This document shows, one piece after another, positions 33,156 through 41,060 of a DNA stretch of 64,000 bases. Position numbers and translations under genes: made by a program. The notes beneath the pieces were generated by a model. The model worked only from the letters and a program-made list of their open reading frames with translations, was not told the origin of the DNA and ran no database searches. The DNA is from PALSA-612 sp963776375 (GTDB lineage Bacteria > Actinomycetota > Thermoleophilia > Gaiellales > Gaiellaceae). Every line of letters begins with the position of its first letter. The stretch's first letter is position 1. The stretch is from contig CAVZMF010000001.1 in assembly GCA_963776375.1 (NCBI GenBank), forward strand, positions 785,313-849,312, written 5' to 3'.

Positions 33156-33582
33156 CGAGGCGAACATCGTCAAGGATCTGATCGATCGCGGGCTTGCCCC
33201 GATTCAGGCCGACATGGCCCGGTTTCGCGCCGGCCTCGACGCGATGACCGCAGCGAGCGACAAGCCGCCGGCGTCGGCGATCAGCGCGCTCCGTTCGGCG
33301 CGCGACCATGCCGTCGCCGCGCAGAACTCGCTCAAGGCCGCCAACGCGGGCCACATCCGTCTGATCCCGGGCGGCGGCCAGGCGATTCGAGGCTTCCTCT
33401 ACCTAAGTCAGGGACTGTCGGCACTCCTCGGCGCGCTGGGCTCGACCGGCGCCACCACGGCAGGCGAGCTCGCCTCGGCGCGCAAGCTCCTTGCCCGGTC
33501 GGGGAGCGAGTTTCTCGCCGCCGACCGGGCGCTCCACTGCCCGTACGGCTGTCGCAAGCCGCCGACGGTGACGATCCCATGA
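33136..33582 (+). CDS. Helical protein of unknown function
   Basis: About 148 residues starting at ATG 33136 or GTG 33148; both overlap the end of the MauE-redoxin gene. Helical throughout (IVKDLIDRGLAPIQADMARF and SALRSARDHAVAAQNSLKAA), with a hydrophobic middle (GFLYLSQGLSALLGALGS) and a C-terminal HCPYGC pair. Its stop overlaps the next start (ATGA), so it belongs to the same redox/Cys-rich group. No family name. Confidence 0.6.
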   Translation: MCLSVSSEANIVKDLIDRGLAPIQADMARFRAGLDAMTAASDKPPASAISALRSARDHAVAAQNSLKAANAGHIRLIPGGGQAIRGFLYLSQGLSALLGALGSTGATTAGELASARKLLARSGSEFLAADRALHCPYGCRKPPTVTIP

Positions 33583-34182
33583 CCGGCTCGACGCCTAACC
33601 GGATCGACAGGCTGGCTCGGAGCCTCGCCGGCGGGGAGCTCCGCTCCGGTTCGCGAGTCCGGAGGTCCTCAGGCGAGACGAGCCTCGATCGCAGGTCTCT
33701 GCTCCGCGCAGGCGCACTCGGGATCGTGGCGTTCTCGCTGCGCGGGGTTCCGTCCGCCCGGGCCACGGCGGAGGTCGCGTCCGGCTGCACGGGCGGCTCG
33801 CTGAAAGCCTGCTATGCGACGGTCGAGAAGAACTTCGACAAGTACGTTCGCCAACTCTGCGACACGCTGAAGGACAAGGCCGGCGACCCGTTCGGCACGG
33901 CGAGCTACTCGTGCTACGTCGGCTGGCTGAGCTCCCGTCTCGACGCGCGGAAGGACTGCCGGGCCAGTTGCCCGAAGCCGAAGAAGAAACCGCCGGCTGC
34001 GCCGCCAGGTGGCGGAGGGGGGATCCACGCCACCCGGCGGCGGAGGCCCCACTCCGACCTGCGGCAACGTCGACTGCGTCCAGGGCGACATCTGCTGCAA
34101 GAGCGACTCGGGGCCGATCTGCTGCGCGATCTGCTGCTCCAAGAACGGCGGCTGCGGTTCCTCCAGCAGCGACTGCGCATGA
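33579..34182 (+). CDS. Tat-exported Cys-rich protein, frameshifted
   Basis: ATG 33579. A twin-arginine leader (DRRSLLRAGALGIVAFSL) directs folded export. The middle has cysteines in SGCTGGSLKACYATVEKN, QLCDTL, YSCYVG and DCRASCPKP. The frame breaks in the G run at about 34015. The continuation in another frame gives a Pro/Gly linker and a tail with ten cysteines (TCGNVDCVQGDICC, ICCAICC, GGCGSSSSDCA) before TGA at 34180. Corrected length is about 200 residues. Tat export plus the adjacent MauE-thioredoxin fusion recalls the methylamine dehydrogenase light chain system, but there is no sequence match to MauA that I can show. Confidence 0.72.
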
Positions 34183-34388
34183 ACCATGTCGCGGTCAAAA
34201 CACGAACGCGTACGCGGGACGCACCTCTGAGCCAGACGCCGCTCGTCATCCTGATGGTCGCCTACACAATGGCGGGACTGGCGCAACTCGGCTAGCAGCG
34301 CTTCTCGAACTGAGTGCTAGTCCCGTTGCGGCTCGGCCTCAATCATCTCACCGGGGTGTAGGCTGCTGCGCGTTCGACTTGATTACTG

Positions 34389-34434
34389 AAGCCGACGCGC
34401 GGATTCGAACCGTGGACCCCTTCATTACGAGTGA
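34389..34434 (-). other. tRNA 3'-half fragment (Thr CGT-like)
   Basis: On the minus strand an anticodon-loop-like CTCGTAA is followed by a variable region, GGTTCGAATCCGCG (T-arm with one mismatch) and CGTCGGCT. No D-arm precedes it. A 3' tRNA fragment of this kind is what an integrase attachment site leaves behind. Confidence 0.5.
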
Positions 34435-34624
34435 CCGTGACTGTGACGTCTTCGTGCCGATTCTCAGGCCGCGAAGGAAAGCGGCCGGCGGGAGCACACT
34501 CGGGCCCGTGGAGACCGTTGATTTTGATTGCGCCCGCCGGGCGCGACGAGATGGAGTCGATCATGCCGCATCCCACTTGCTCGCTCGAGGAGAAGAGGGA
34601 ACCAAGATCTCGCTGCTAAAGAAC

Positions 34625-34651
34625 GAGAGGCCGTGTTGGGCACGGCCTCTC
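34625..34651 (+). terminator. Strong hairpin terminator
   Basis: GAGAGGCCGTG pairs perfectly with CACGGCCTCTC over a five-base loop. It lies 30 bp before a purine-rich ribosome-site-like stretch. The interval 34183-34624 has no supported gene apart from the tRNA fragment. Confidence 0.75.
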
Positions 34652-34730
34652 TCACGGCAACAAAGAAGGGAGGGGGCCCCTATGAAAAGAACCTCGTCCC
34701 ATACGCAGCTGCCCTTAGGCAGGATAGTAG

Positions 34731-34955
34731 TTGAGACCGGAGCCCGCGCTCGAAAGCACGTCTGTCTCGCGGGCGTCGAAATGCGCTGTTGAGGCCGTTT
34801 TCCGAGCTATTCGCGACCTGACCGAGCAGCGCGCCAGAATGAATCGGCTACGCGACAGCTCGGCGCGTGTCGCGCGTCTGTGGCTCGTGCGCATCTTCCT
34901 ACCGCTCGCCGCGGCCTCCGCGGCTGCGCTTGTTCTTCGCGCCCTTGGCTGGTGA
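34731..34955 (+). CDS. Possible small single-span membrane protein
   Basis: 74 residues in a TTG-started frame; the C-terminal half is a convincing basic segment followed by a membrane helix (WLVRIFLPLAAASAAALVLR). An alternative 36-residue frame starts at ATG 34682 behind a strong GGGAGGGGG site (MKRTSSHTQLPLGRIVV). One of them may be real, or an indel may separate two parts of one gene. Confidence 0.35.
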   Translation: MRPEPALESTSVSRASKCAVEAVFRAIRDLTEQRARMNRLRDSSARVARLWLVRIFLPLAAASAAALVLRALGW

Positions 34956-35118
34956 CGGGGAATGGCCGCCATCGTTTGGACGCGGAACTTGAACAAGTAA
35001 GAAGAGGGGGTGCAGTGTCCGCGTGTTGCCCCGTCTGTTGCCCTCCTCGACCCAAGCGGCCATGCCAGGTCGGCATCGTTCAGATCAAAACCCTCTGAGT
35101 TGCAGCGCCTTCGCGAAG

Positions 35119-35163
35119 TGCGCCTGGGAGGATTCGAACCTCCGACCCGCGGATTGGAAGAAC
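35119..35163 (-). other. tRNA 3'-half fragment with perfect T-arm
   Basis: Minus strand: CTTCCAA loop-like, then GGAGGTTCGAATCCTCC (perfect five-pair T-stem) and CAGGCGCAC. No D-arm upstream. It resembles the 3' half of a tRNA-Arg/Gly type and lies 730 bp from the other fragment in the same orientation. Confidence 0.55.
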
Positions 35164-35385
35164 GTCGGTCGAGCCTGGCTCCTGGAGGCAGCGCGGGATG
35201 GCCGTACTTGCCAAAAACTTGCCAAAGATGAAGGCAACTTCTGTTGTTGTGCCTGATCTGCAAACACAAGTACGCGATTTGCAGCCAGTTCCTGATGGGC
35301 GCGGCTGGTACCGAACAGCCCTGCTAATCGGCGGTTTCTAACCGCTGGAGGGGGGCACCGAGGGGGGCACGCAGTCGCACGTATC

Positions 35386-36094
35386 GCACGTGTCTTCCGC
35401 AACGTCAACCTCCGCAAGGCGATCAACTACGCACTTGATCGACGCGCTCTCGCCAACTTGTCCGGCTACGGCAACACGCCCACGTCCCAGCTTCTCCCCA
35501 CCGCCCTCTCCGGGGGACGGACATACAACGTCTACCCCGTTATCTGGACCAAACCTCGCCAAGGCAAAAGCACTCCTCCCGAACGGCAAGTGCGGCAAAC
35601 TTGTCTACTGGACAGGGCCGGACTCAAGCTCCCAAGTACTCGCACAGGCTCTCCAATCAGAACTTCGCAAGATCGGCTGCAACGTCGTACTGCAATTGCT
35701 CTCAGCCAACATCTTCTACGTCGCAGCAGGCATCCGAGGGGCAGCTTACGACATATTGCCGATGGCCTGGTTCTCCTACCCCCCTGACCCCTTTGACATC
35801 CTCTACCACAGCCTCGACGGAAACACAATCACAGCAAAGAACAACTTCAACTTCTCCTATATCGACAATCCGAACCTGAACAAGGCAATCGAGAGAGCAA
35901 ACCTACTAGCCCTCGGTTCGAAACGTTTAGAAGCGTTCGCTCAGATCGACAAGAACGCAATGCGCGACCTCGCTCCCGTCGCACCCCTCGCCCACGTAAA
36001 CGCTCCCGGCTTCGTCGCGCCCAACGTCGGCGGCTATACCTACTCCACGTTCGGAGCAGTCGGAGCCGACCTCAACACCCTCTATTGGCACTAA
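35386..36094 (+). pseudogene. C-terminal half of an ABC peptide-binding protein (SBP_bac_5)
   Basis: VFRNVNLRKAINYALDRRAL is the family's conserved central motif, followed by LANLSGYGNTPTSQLLPTAL. After about 35565 the frame shifts to AKALLPNGKCGKLVYWTGPD and runs cleanly to the end (APGFVAPNVGGYTYSTFGAV, stop 36092). The first half of the gene is absent: upstream lie the repetitive GGGGGGCACCGAGGGGGGCA and the tRNA fragment, so a recombination event probably removed it. It is unrelated in detail to the binding protein at 2.4 kb. Confidence 0.8.
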
Positions 36095-36165
36095 GCGGCC
36101 GCAGACGATGCTCGTCTCAGCGACTCAGGGAACGGGGTTGGCCGAGACACGTTCATGCTGTCCCG

Positions 36166-36330
36166 TCGGCCGGGAGTCCCGGCCGGGAGGGAGTCGGCCG
36201 GGAGGGAGTCCCGCGCTCCGGACCGGGCTCTCGAGGGGGAGGGCTGGGTGAGGAGTCCCGCGCGCCGCACCGGCTTCAGCCCGACGGGGAGTCCCGCGCG
36301 TCGAGCGACGTTCAGGGGGGAGGCCCCGCC
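36166..36330 (+). repeat. Family 1 dispersed repeats, cluster of four to five units
   Basis: Repeated GGGAGTCCCG or GGAGTCCCGCG motifs, the last units ending GACGTTCAGGGGGGAGGCC. Spacing between palindromes is irregular (about 20-70 bp). Confidence 0.8.
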
Positions 36331-36359
36331 CCCGTCCCGCCCGACCCTGGCGGCCCTCC

Positions 36360-36413
36360 TCCTCACGCGTACGCGTACGCGAGTCTGCGGAGGAAGGTGC
36401 GTGTGTGCCCTGT
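36360..36413 (+). repeat. Family 2 dispersed repeat (1 of 3 in a row)
   Basis: CTCCTCACGCGTACGCGTAC then GCGAGTCTGCGGAGGAAGGT and GCGTGTGTGCCCTG. The following copies start 106 and 213 bp further on. Confidence 0.8.
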
Positions 36414-36465
36414 CGCCCCGGCCGCTAAGCCGTCAACGCCGTGTCAGCCTCCCCACCGGCGCCCG

Positions 36466-36518
36466 CTCCCGCGCGTACGCGCGCGGGTGTGCGGGGGAAG
36501 GAGTGCGCACGCGCCTGC
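36466..36518 (+). repeat. Family 2 dispersed repeat (2 of 3 in a row)
   Basis: TCCCGCGCGTACGCGCGCGG then GTGTGCGGGGGAAGGAGTGC and GCACGCGCCTGC. Confidence 0.8.
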
Positions 36519-36572
36519 AGGGGCCCCCGAGGGGAGAGCGGAACGAACTGAACTGACCCTCCCGGGGGCCCT

Positions 36573-36621
36573 CTCTCACGCGTACGCGCGCGAGTGTGCG
36601 GGGGAGTGAGTGCGTGTGCTT
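36573..36621 (+). repeat. Family 2 dispersed repeat (3 of 3 in a row)
   Basis: TCTCACGCGTACGCGCGCGA then GTGTGCGGGGGAGTGAGTGC and GTGTGCTT; the tail merges with the short frame at 36614. Confidence 0.8.
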
Positions 36622-36718
36622 CGACATCGGGGAGCTCCGCGCACAGCTTCATGCGGTCGAGCTTCGCCTCGGCGCACTGGCCGACCGCGCCCAGGCCGAT
36701 TTCGGCCCGATGGCGTAA
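36614..36718 (+). pseudogene. Possible 3' gene remnant after a repeat
   Basis: A 34-codon frame, IGELRAQLHAVELRLGALAD then RAQADFGPMA and stop, has a good amphipathic helix but no upstream gene; it starts inside a family 2 repeat. It looks like the last exon-like scrap of a gene replaced by the repeat. Confidence 0.3.
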
Positions 36719-36735
36719 CGAGGTAGCCTCGGCCC

Positions 36736-37605
36736 GTGCTGGAGGGTTTTGAGCGGTTGTCGGTCGAGACGACGGGCGCAACGATCAACGTGTTGCGTGC
36801 GGGCTCGGGGCCGCCGGTACTACTGCTTCATGGCTGGCCGCAGACACTGACGCAGTGGCACCGGGTCGCTCCTCTGCTCGCTGAACGGTTCACGGTTGTG
36901 TTGGCCGATCTGCGCGGGCATGGTGACAGCTCGAAGCCGGCCGGTGGTGAGCGGCACGCGGCGTATGCGAAGCGTGAGCATGCCCGTGACCAGGTCGAGG
37001 TGATGGCGGCGCTGGGCTTCGACCGGTTCGCGGTGGTCGGCCACGACCGCGGCGCACGGGTCGCTCACCGGATGGCGCTCGACCACGCCGAGCGGGTCGT
37101 GCGGTTGGTGTTGCTCGACGTAGCGCCGACGCTCTTTGTTGTCGAGTCGACGAGCCATGCGAGCGCGTGGGCGAACTACCACTGGTACTTTCTGACCCAG
37201 CCGTACGACTTGCCGGAGCGGCTGATCGGGGCGGATCCGACTACTTCCTGCGTTGGACGCTTCGCAGCTGGAGCGGCAGCGACGACTCCTTCCTCGACGA
37301 GCAGGCCGTCACGGAGTACGCGCGCTGTTTTCCGCGACCCGGCCACGATCCATGCCACCTGCGAGGACATACGCGCGCTTGTCAGCGTTGACCTCGAGCA
37401 CGACCGGGCCGACCGGGACGGCAACCGCTTCGTCGAATGTCCACTCCTGGTTGTCTGGGGAACGCGCTGGCGCTCCGCAGATCTCTTCTCACCCTGGCGC
37501 GACTATGCGCGGAACGTGCAGGGCCGGCCAATCGACTCCGGCCATTGGCTTGCCGAAGAACGTCCCACCGAGCTCACCGCCGAGCTACTCGGATTCCTGA
37601 GTTGA
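36736..37605 (+). CDS. Alpha/beta hydrolase, haloacetate-dehalogenase-like, with out-of-frame patch
   Basis: 289 residues from GTG 36736. LLLHGWPQTLTQWHRVAPLL (oxyanion region), VVGHDRGARVAHRMALDHAE (nucleophile Asp) and DSGHWLAEERPTEL (catalytic His) fit the fluoroacetate dehalogenase type, in which Asp attacks the carbon-halogen bond; epoxide hydrolases are a close alternative. Between about 37232 and 37330 the normal family sequence (DYFLRWTLRSWSGSDDSFLD, then EYARCF) is in another frame and the open frame reads unrelated residues, so two compensating indels bracket this stretch, which would cover part of the cap domain. Cytoplasmic. Confidence 0.82.
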   Translation: MLEGFERLSVETTGATINVLRAGSGPPVLLLHGWPQTLTQWHRVAPLLAERFTVVLADLRGHGDSSKPAGGERHAAYAKREHARDQVEVMAALGFDRFAVVGHDRGARVAHRMALDHAERVVRLVLLDVAPTLFVVESTSHASAWANYHWYFLTQPYDLPERLIGADPTTSCVGRFAAGAAATTPSSTSRPSRSTRAVFRDPATIHATCEDIRALVSVDLEHDRADRDGNRFVECPLLVVWGTRWRSADLFSPWRDYARNVQGRPIDSGHWLAEERPTELTAELLGFLS

Positions 37606-37727
37606 CTCGGCGGGCGAAACGGCCTCTTCGTCAAGTCCGGTCGGGGGCGGCCTGCACTTTGACGATGCCGTGATCACGACTCACAATGTCGGAGTCGTGA
37701 AAGCTCGTCTGCCGTCGCGAGACCCGG

Positions 37728-37997
37728 TTGCCTCAGCCCTCTGACGAGCAACGCGACCCACTGCTCGACGAGGCCGACAGACAGTCGATCAGGCAGTGGT
37801 TTCGGAACCTGGCTCGCCACCGTGGACCCACCAGCCGATCCCAAGCCAGCCTGAGTACCGATCAGGACGCACGGCGAGCCTTGCGAACACCGCACGCCGA
37901 CCTGGATCTGCCCACGGGGCTCGCAGCCGAAGTCACCGGCGGTACCGCGACCGGCAGAGCGCCTCCGGCTCCGGATGCGTCAGGCACCGAGGAGTAA
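37728..37997 (+). CDS. Doubtful small hypothetical protein
   Basis: 89 residues from TTG 37728, acidic-polar (PLLDEADRQSIRQWFRNLAR at the N-terminus, then low complexity). No ribosome site and no family. The flanks (37606-37727 and 37998-38126) show no other gene. Confidence 0.25.
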   Translation: MPQPSDEQRDPLLDEADRQSIRQWFRNLARHRGPTSRSQASLSTDQDARRALRTPHADLDLPTGLAAEVTGGTATGRAPPAPDASGTEE

Positions 37998-38126
37998 CCC
38001 GCCCCGACGACCGAGTCGCCGCGGATCCGAGCCGCGGATCCCCACACGACGCGCGGCCTTCCCGGAACACGCGGGACTCCCTGGGCTCAACGCTGCGCCC
38101 TCCTGTCGAACGGTGCTAGGAGGGGT

Positions 38127-38594
38127 TCAGCCTCTGCACTCGGAGACGAAGTTGACCGTCATGGCCGTGATGTCCCCGTTGGCGTTGACCGTCTCGTGCT
38201 CGGTCAGGTGGACTACGAAGTTGGGATCGCTTCCCGTCGTCAGGAGATGCAGATTCGTCGTCTCGGTGACCTCGAACGCGCCATTCGCGGACGTAACGTT
38301 GTTCTCCTCGAAGTTGTCGACCTCGTGCGAGGTGTAGTGGGTCCCGCTCGGGGCCCCTGTGCCCGATGCATCAATGACCTGGTGCAGGGCGAAGTTGGAT
38401 CGCCCGCTGGCGCTCGTTGTCGTTCTGATCAAGGCGTCCATGCTGCCCGTGAGCATCACGTCGTCTCCGGTGCAAGGATTCGTCGTCAGGATTGAGAACG
38501 GCATGGTGACGTGGGTGACAGCGGCCTGAGAGCCCGCCGCTGCCGTCAGCGCGACCGTCGCGACCAACGCGACACCCAGCAATAACCTCTTCAT
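38127..38594 (-). CDS. Small secreted beta-strand protein, unknown
   Basis: 155 residues from ATG 38594, preceded by AAGGAGGGAA. Signal peptide MKRLLLGVALVATVALTAAA. The mature part has TTNPCTGDDVMLTGSMDAL and a matching late cysteine in NFVSECRG, probably one disulfide closing a beta barrel. NFALHQVIDASGTGAPSGTH is a motif I have seen in secreted proteins of this group but cannot name. Exported. Confidence 0.8.
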   Translation of the reverse strand: MKRLLLGVALVATVALTAAAGSQAAVTHVTMPFSILTTNPCTGDDVMLTGSMDALIRTTTSASGRSNFALHQVIDASGTGAPSGTHYTSHEVDNFEENNVTSANGAFEVTETTNLHLLTTGSDPNFVVHLTEHETVNANGDITAMTVNFVSECRG

Positions 38595-38750
38595 GTTCCC
38601 TCCTTGCCCCCCCGAGTGCCTGCCTGCTGGGCTGTGCCGGAGCGTAACGACCACGAGCGGTCGTGTCCATGAGATCACATATTCGTCTACCTCGCGAGAA
38701 CAGCCTCTCCTCGCCTGTCTGCACGCGGCTGTCCCGCAGCCGTCCATCTC

Positions 38751-38795
38751 TAGGAGTCCCGGCGCCTGACTTGAAGGCGGAGGGGAGCGGGTTGT
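38751..38795 (+). repeat. Family 1 repeat, degenerate
   Basis: TCTAGGAGTCCCGGCGCCTG followed by GAAGGCGGAGGGGAGCGGG, a recognisable but diverged unit between two divergent secreted-protein genes. Confidence 0.4.
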
Positions 38796-38969
38796 CCTTG
38801 CCCTGTTAGCCCTGCCTCTGAGTGGTTCCCGTGGGTTGGAAGCGGCAGTTGGGAGTCGCGGTGGAGAGACGCCCGATTGAGGTGGTTGGTTCCGAATCCA
38901 GGGCTGGGGTTGGCCCGCGCTTAAGACGGGTCGGGATAGCTTCGCGTCTCGACGACGAAGGAGGTCCCA

Positions 38970-39341
38970 GTGAGACTCAGACGGAGACGGTTGGCCGTGA
39001 CGGTAGCGGCGGTTGTCGCTTTTACCGCGATCGCCGCGCCGCTCGGACTCGCAGGCACCGCAGCCCCGAGTGCGAGCGTCGCCTCACAGCGGTGCGCGAA
39101 GTACTCGGGCACAGTGCTGCTGACGTACTCGAACCCGCAGACGATCATCCTGCACGTGATCCGGGGCAAGGTGAACGCCGCGACCACGTTCACGATGACG
39201 CCGGCCACGACCTACTCGCGCAACGGCTCGTCTGCCACGTTCGCGGACGTGAAGATCGGCGACACGGGCACGATCACAGCGACGGAACAGCTCCCGAGCG
39301 GCACGCTGCTCGCCTGCTCAGTGACGGTCTCCGGACCGTAG
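38970..39341 (+). CDS. Small secreted protein, unknown
   Basis: 123 residues from GTG 38970 behind GAAGGAGG. Signal segment LAVTVAAVVAFTAIAAPLGL. The mature part, with cysteines in SQRCAKYSG and LLACSVTVSG, resembles a small OB- or beta-barrel domain (VIRGKVNAATTFTMTPATTY). No name can be given. Confidence 0.78.
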   Translation: MRLRRRRLAVTVAAVVAFTAIAAPLGLAGTAAPSASVASQRCAKYSGTVLLTYSNPQTIILHVIRGKVNAATTFTMTPATTYSRNGSSATFADVKIGDTGTITATEQLPSGTLLACSVTVSGP

Positions 39342-39346
39342 TCGCG

Positions 39347-39487
39347 TCAGAACCGTCCCAGCCGGTTCACCCCGGACGCGTCCGGGATGCTCGCCTGCAC
39401 AGCCGTGGCGATCCCGAACACTGCCCCGCCAACAGCGAGCGCCAGCAGAAACCGCCCGCCTCGGCTGAGGCGACGAAGACGCTGCAT
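39347..39487 (-). pseudogene. Remnant of a collagen-like-protein head
   Basis: 46 codons from ATG 39487: GGRFLLALAVGGAVFGIATA, then VQASIPDASGVNRLGRF and stop. The signal segment plus ASIPDxxGV is the same head as in the collagen-like protein at 18.2 kb (DASIPDSAGVIHAC), but everything after it is missing. Confidence 0.5.
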
Positions 39488-39777
39488 GCGACCTCCGACT
39501 ACGCGAAGGCGAAGTAGTCCGGTTCCCGAGCGGGACAGGTCCGAAAGAGCGACTAGGCAGCGAGTACCGGCGCGTCTACTGTCCCCGAGAGCCGGGCGAG
39601 CCGCGCGGGTCTCGTACAGGATCGCCGAAGCTCGCCCGGCCTGAACGTGTGGACGCGCACGCGATCGCGGTGGCTGCCTTCGGGAGACAGCGAGGGCAGG
39701 CTCCGCAATGCCGCCTCGGCCGCGTTCAGGCCGCGCCCTGAAGCTGCAGCGGGCGCCTACGCCGCCCGAAATACTCG

Positions 39778-39861
39778 TCAGCGTTCGTTGCCGGTGACGA
39801 GTAGCCAGCAGATACGCAAGGAGCAGGCAAAAGTACCGAGTACGAGAAGCGCGCCGGCCAT
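39778..39861 (-). CDS. Possible 27-residue membrane mini-protein
   Basis: ATG 39861, 4 bp after AGGAGAGGGA, encodes MAGALLVLGTFACSLRICWL and VTGNER. A strong ribosome site and one hydrophobic helix support it. Its shortness and position in an otherwise gene-free 500 bp (39488-40021) keep confidence low. Confidence 0.3.
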   Translation of the reverse strand: MAGALLVLGTFACSLRICWLLVTGNER

Positions 39862-40021
39862 TGTCCCTCTCCTATCGGCGAATTCAGACGGCGCCTTGAG
39901 GGTGAAGTCGGGTTCGCCCGATGCCAGAGCCCTAAGAGTCCCTAACGAAATGGCGCTTCCAGGTCATGCACTGTCGGCGCAGAGTGCCTCGATCCTAGGG
40001 TGTCGAGTTTCCGGGGAGGCG

Positions 40022-40072
40022 GCTCGGGTAGCCCTCCCCCCTGAACCGCGTCCGCCGCGCGGGACTCCCGTC
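40022..40072 (-). repeat. Family 1 dispersed repeat
   Basis: CTCGGGTAGCCCTCCCCCCT then CGCGGGACTCCCG, reverse orientation, close to consensus. Confidence 0.85.
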
Positions 40073-40142
40073 ACCCCCTAGCCCACAAGGCCGAGAGTTT
40101 CCGCCGAGTTCACTGAGTCTCTCGTCCGGTCGGGCAGGTCGG

Positions 40143-40251
40143 CTGGCCTCCCCCGAAGCAGCCGAGTCGCGCGGGACTCCACGCCGCGCCGGGCCCAGGC
40201 CGGGTAGCCCTCCCCCCGAACCCCGTCTGATGCGCGGGACTCCCGCCAGGG
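40143..40251 (-). repeat. Family 1 dispersed repeats, two units
   Basis: GGCCTCCCCCGAAGCAGCC with CGCGGGACTCC, then GGGTAGCCCTCCCCCCGAAC with GCGCGGGACTCCCG. The second unit abuts the end of the DUF4232-like frame. Confidence 0.85.
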
Positions 40252-40688
40252 GAGGAAGCGGATAAGCGACCGGCATCTCGTGGCTCCGTACCCGGGGTCA
40301 TCGGTTCCGCTGATAACGGCGTCGGCACGACCGACGGGCGGAAGCGCGATCGTCGCCACCCGCTCCTCGTTCACCGCTCCGGACTTGGCGTGGCCGGAGA
40401 TGGTCTGGATCGGTGTCACTCTCGCCTGCGGTCCGCTGTCCCTCACCGCCACCACCCGCGGCCAGCCATAAGAACGCAGGGTCTGCGAGAAACGTTCGTG
40501 AACCCGAGATACCCGCCCGCGTTCGTCATGGCCGCGAACGAGCGGATCAACCCGATCTTGAGGTCTGATGTCCGGCATGTCCGCACGCCTGATCGCATAC
40601 CCACCCTCAGCGCACGCAAACGACCCGCTCGCAAAAATGAGCAGGCGAGCAGTACCGACGGGAGCACGAGTGCACGAAGACGATCCAC
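40252..40688 (-). pseudogene. Secreted DUF4232-like protein, frameshifted and capped by a repeat
   Basis: The upstream frame reads IRSFAAMTNAGGYLGFTNVS followed by RRPCVLMAG, the first half of a DUF4232 beta domain (FTNxSxxPCxLxGxP). A second frame continues GWPRVVAVRDSGPQ and IALPPVGRADAVISGTDDPG. The shift lies near 40470. The frame then runs into family 1 sequence, read as RESRASDGVRGEGYP, so the natural end is missing. Confidence 0.65.
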
Positions 40689-40730
40689 CGAACCGAGAGT
40701 GTCGCACCTCCGAGAGCCGACCCCGAATCG

Positions 40731-40783
40731 GATAGCCCTCCCCTCCGAGTAGGAACACGGCGACGGGACTCCCTGCAGCGGGG
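40731..40783 (-). repeat. Family 1 dispersed repeat
   Basis: TAGCCCTCCCCTCCGAGTAG and CGACGGGACTCCCTGCAGCG: reverse orientation, moderately diverged, upstream of the DUF4232-like pseudogene. Confidence 0.65.
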
Positions 40784-40883
40784 CTGCTGGGTATCAACCA
40801 AGCTAGGGCTGGTCTCGCGCCCCTAGCCGGCCGACATCTCTCATAGCCCTCTCAATAGAGAATGATCCCGACGAGCATCTGCG

Positions 40884-41048
40884 GTGGGTGAATCAAGGAC
40901 GACCCCATCAGAGCGGTTCCTCACCTGCCATGCATGTGGCAAGGCGATGCCAGCCGACAGCCCGACGCTGCGAATCGAGCCGATCGGGCACGACGACTGG
41001 ATCATCTACTGCCAGGAGTGCTGGGAGCGGGAGTTTGGGGGAGCCTAG
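40884..41048 (+). CDS. Small zinc-ribbon protein
   Basis: 54 residues from GTG 40884: SERFLTCHACGKAMPADSP, a short strand pair and WIIYCQECWEREFGGA. The two CxxC knuckles (CHAC, CQEC) separated by about 27 residues are a complete zinc ribbon. No DNA- or protein-binding extension is present. It ends 12 bp before the next gene and may be co-transcribed with it. Confidence 0.6.
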   Translation: MGESRTTPSERFLTCHACGKAMPADSPTLRIEPIGHDDWIIYCQECWEREFGGA

Positions 41049-41060
41049 ACTGGGTCAGCA

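Noticed and set aside
34389..35163. Complete tRNA genes
   Set aside because: Only anticodon-loop to acceptor halves are present; no D-arm or 5' acceptor strand was found upstream on the minus strand.
35023..35256. Short frame containing WEDSNLRPADW
   Set aside because: This phrase is a common false translation of a tRNA T-arm; the DNA is better explained as a tRNA 3' fragment.
36360..36621. CRISPR-like array
   Set aside because: Three imperfect repeats about 106 bp apart, with unlike ends, palindromic CpG core and no cas genes; they match a dispersed family present elsewhere in both orientations.
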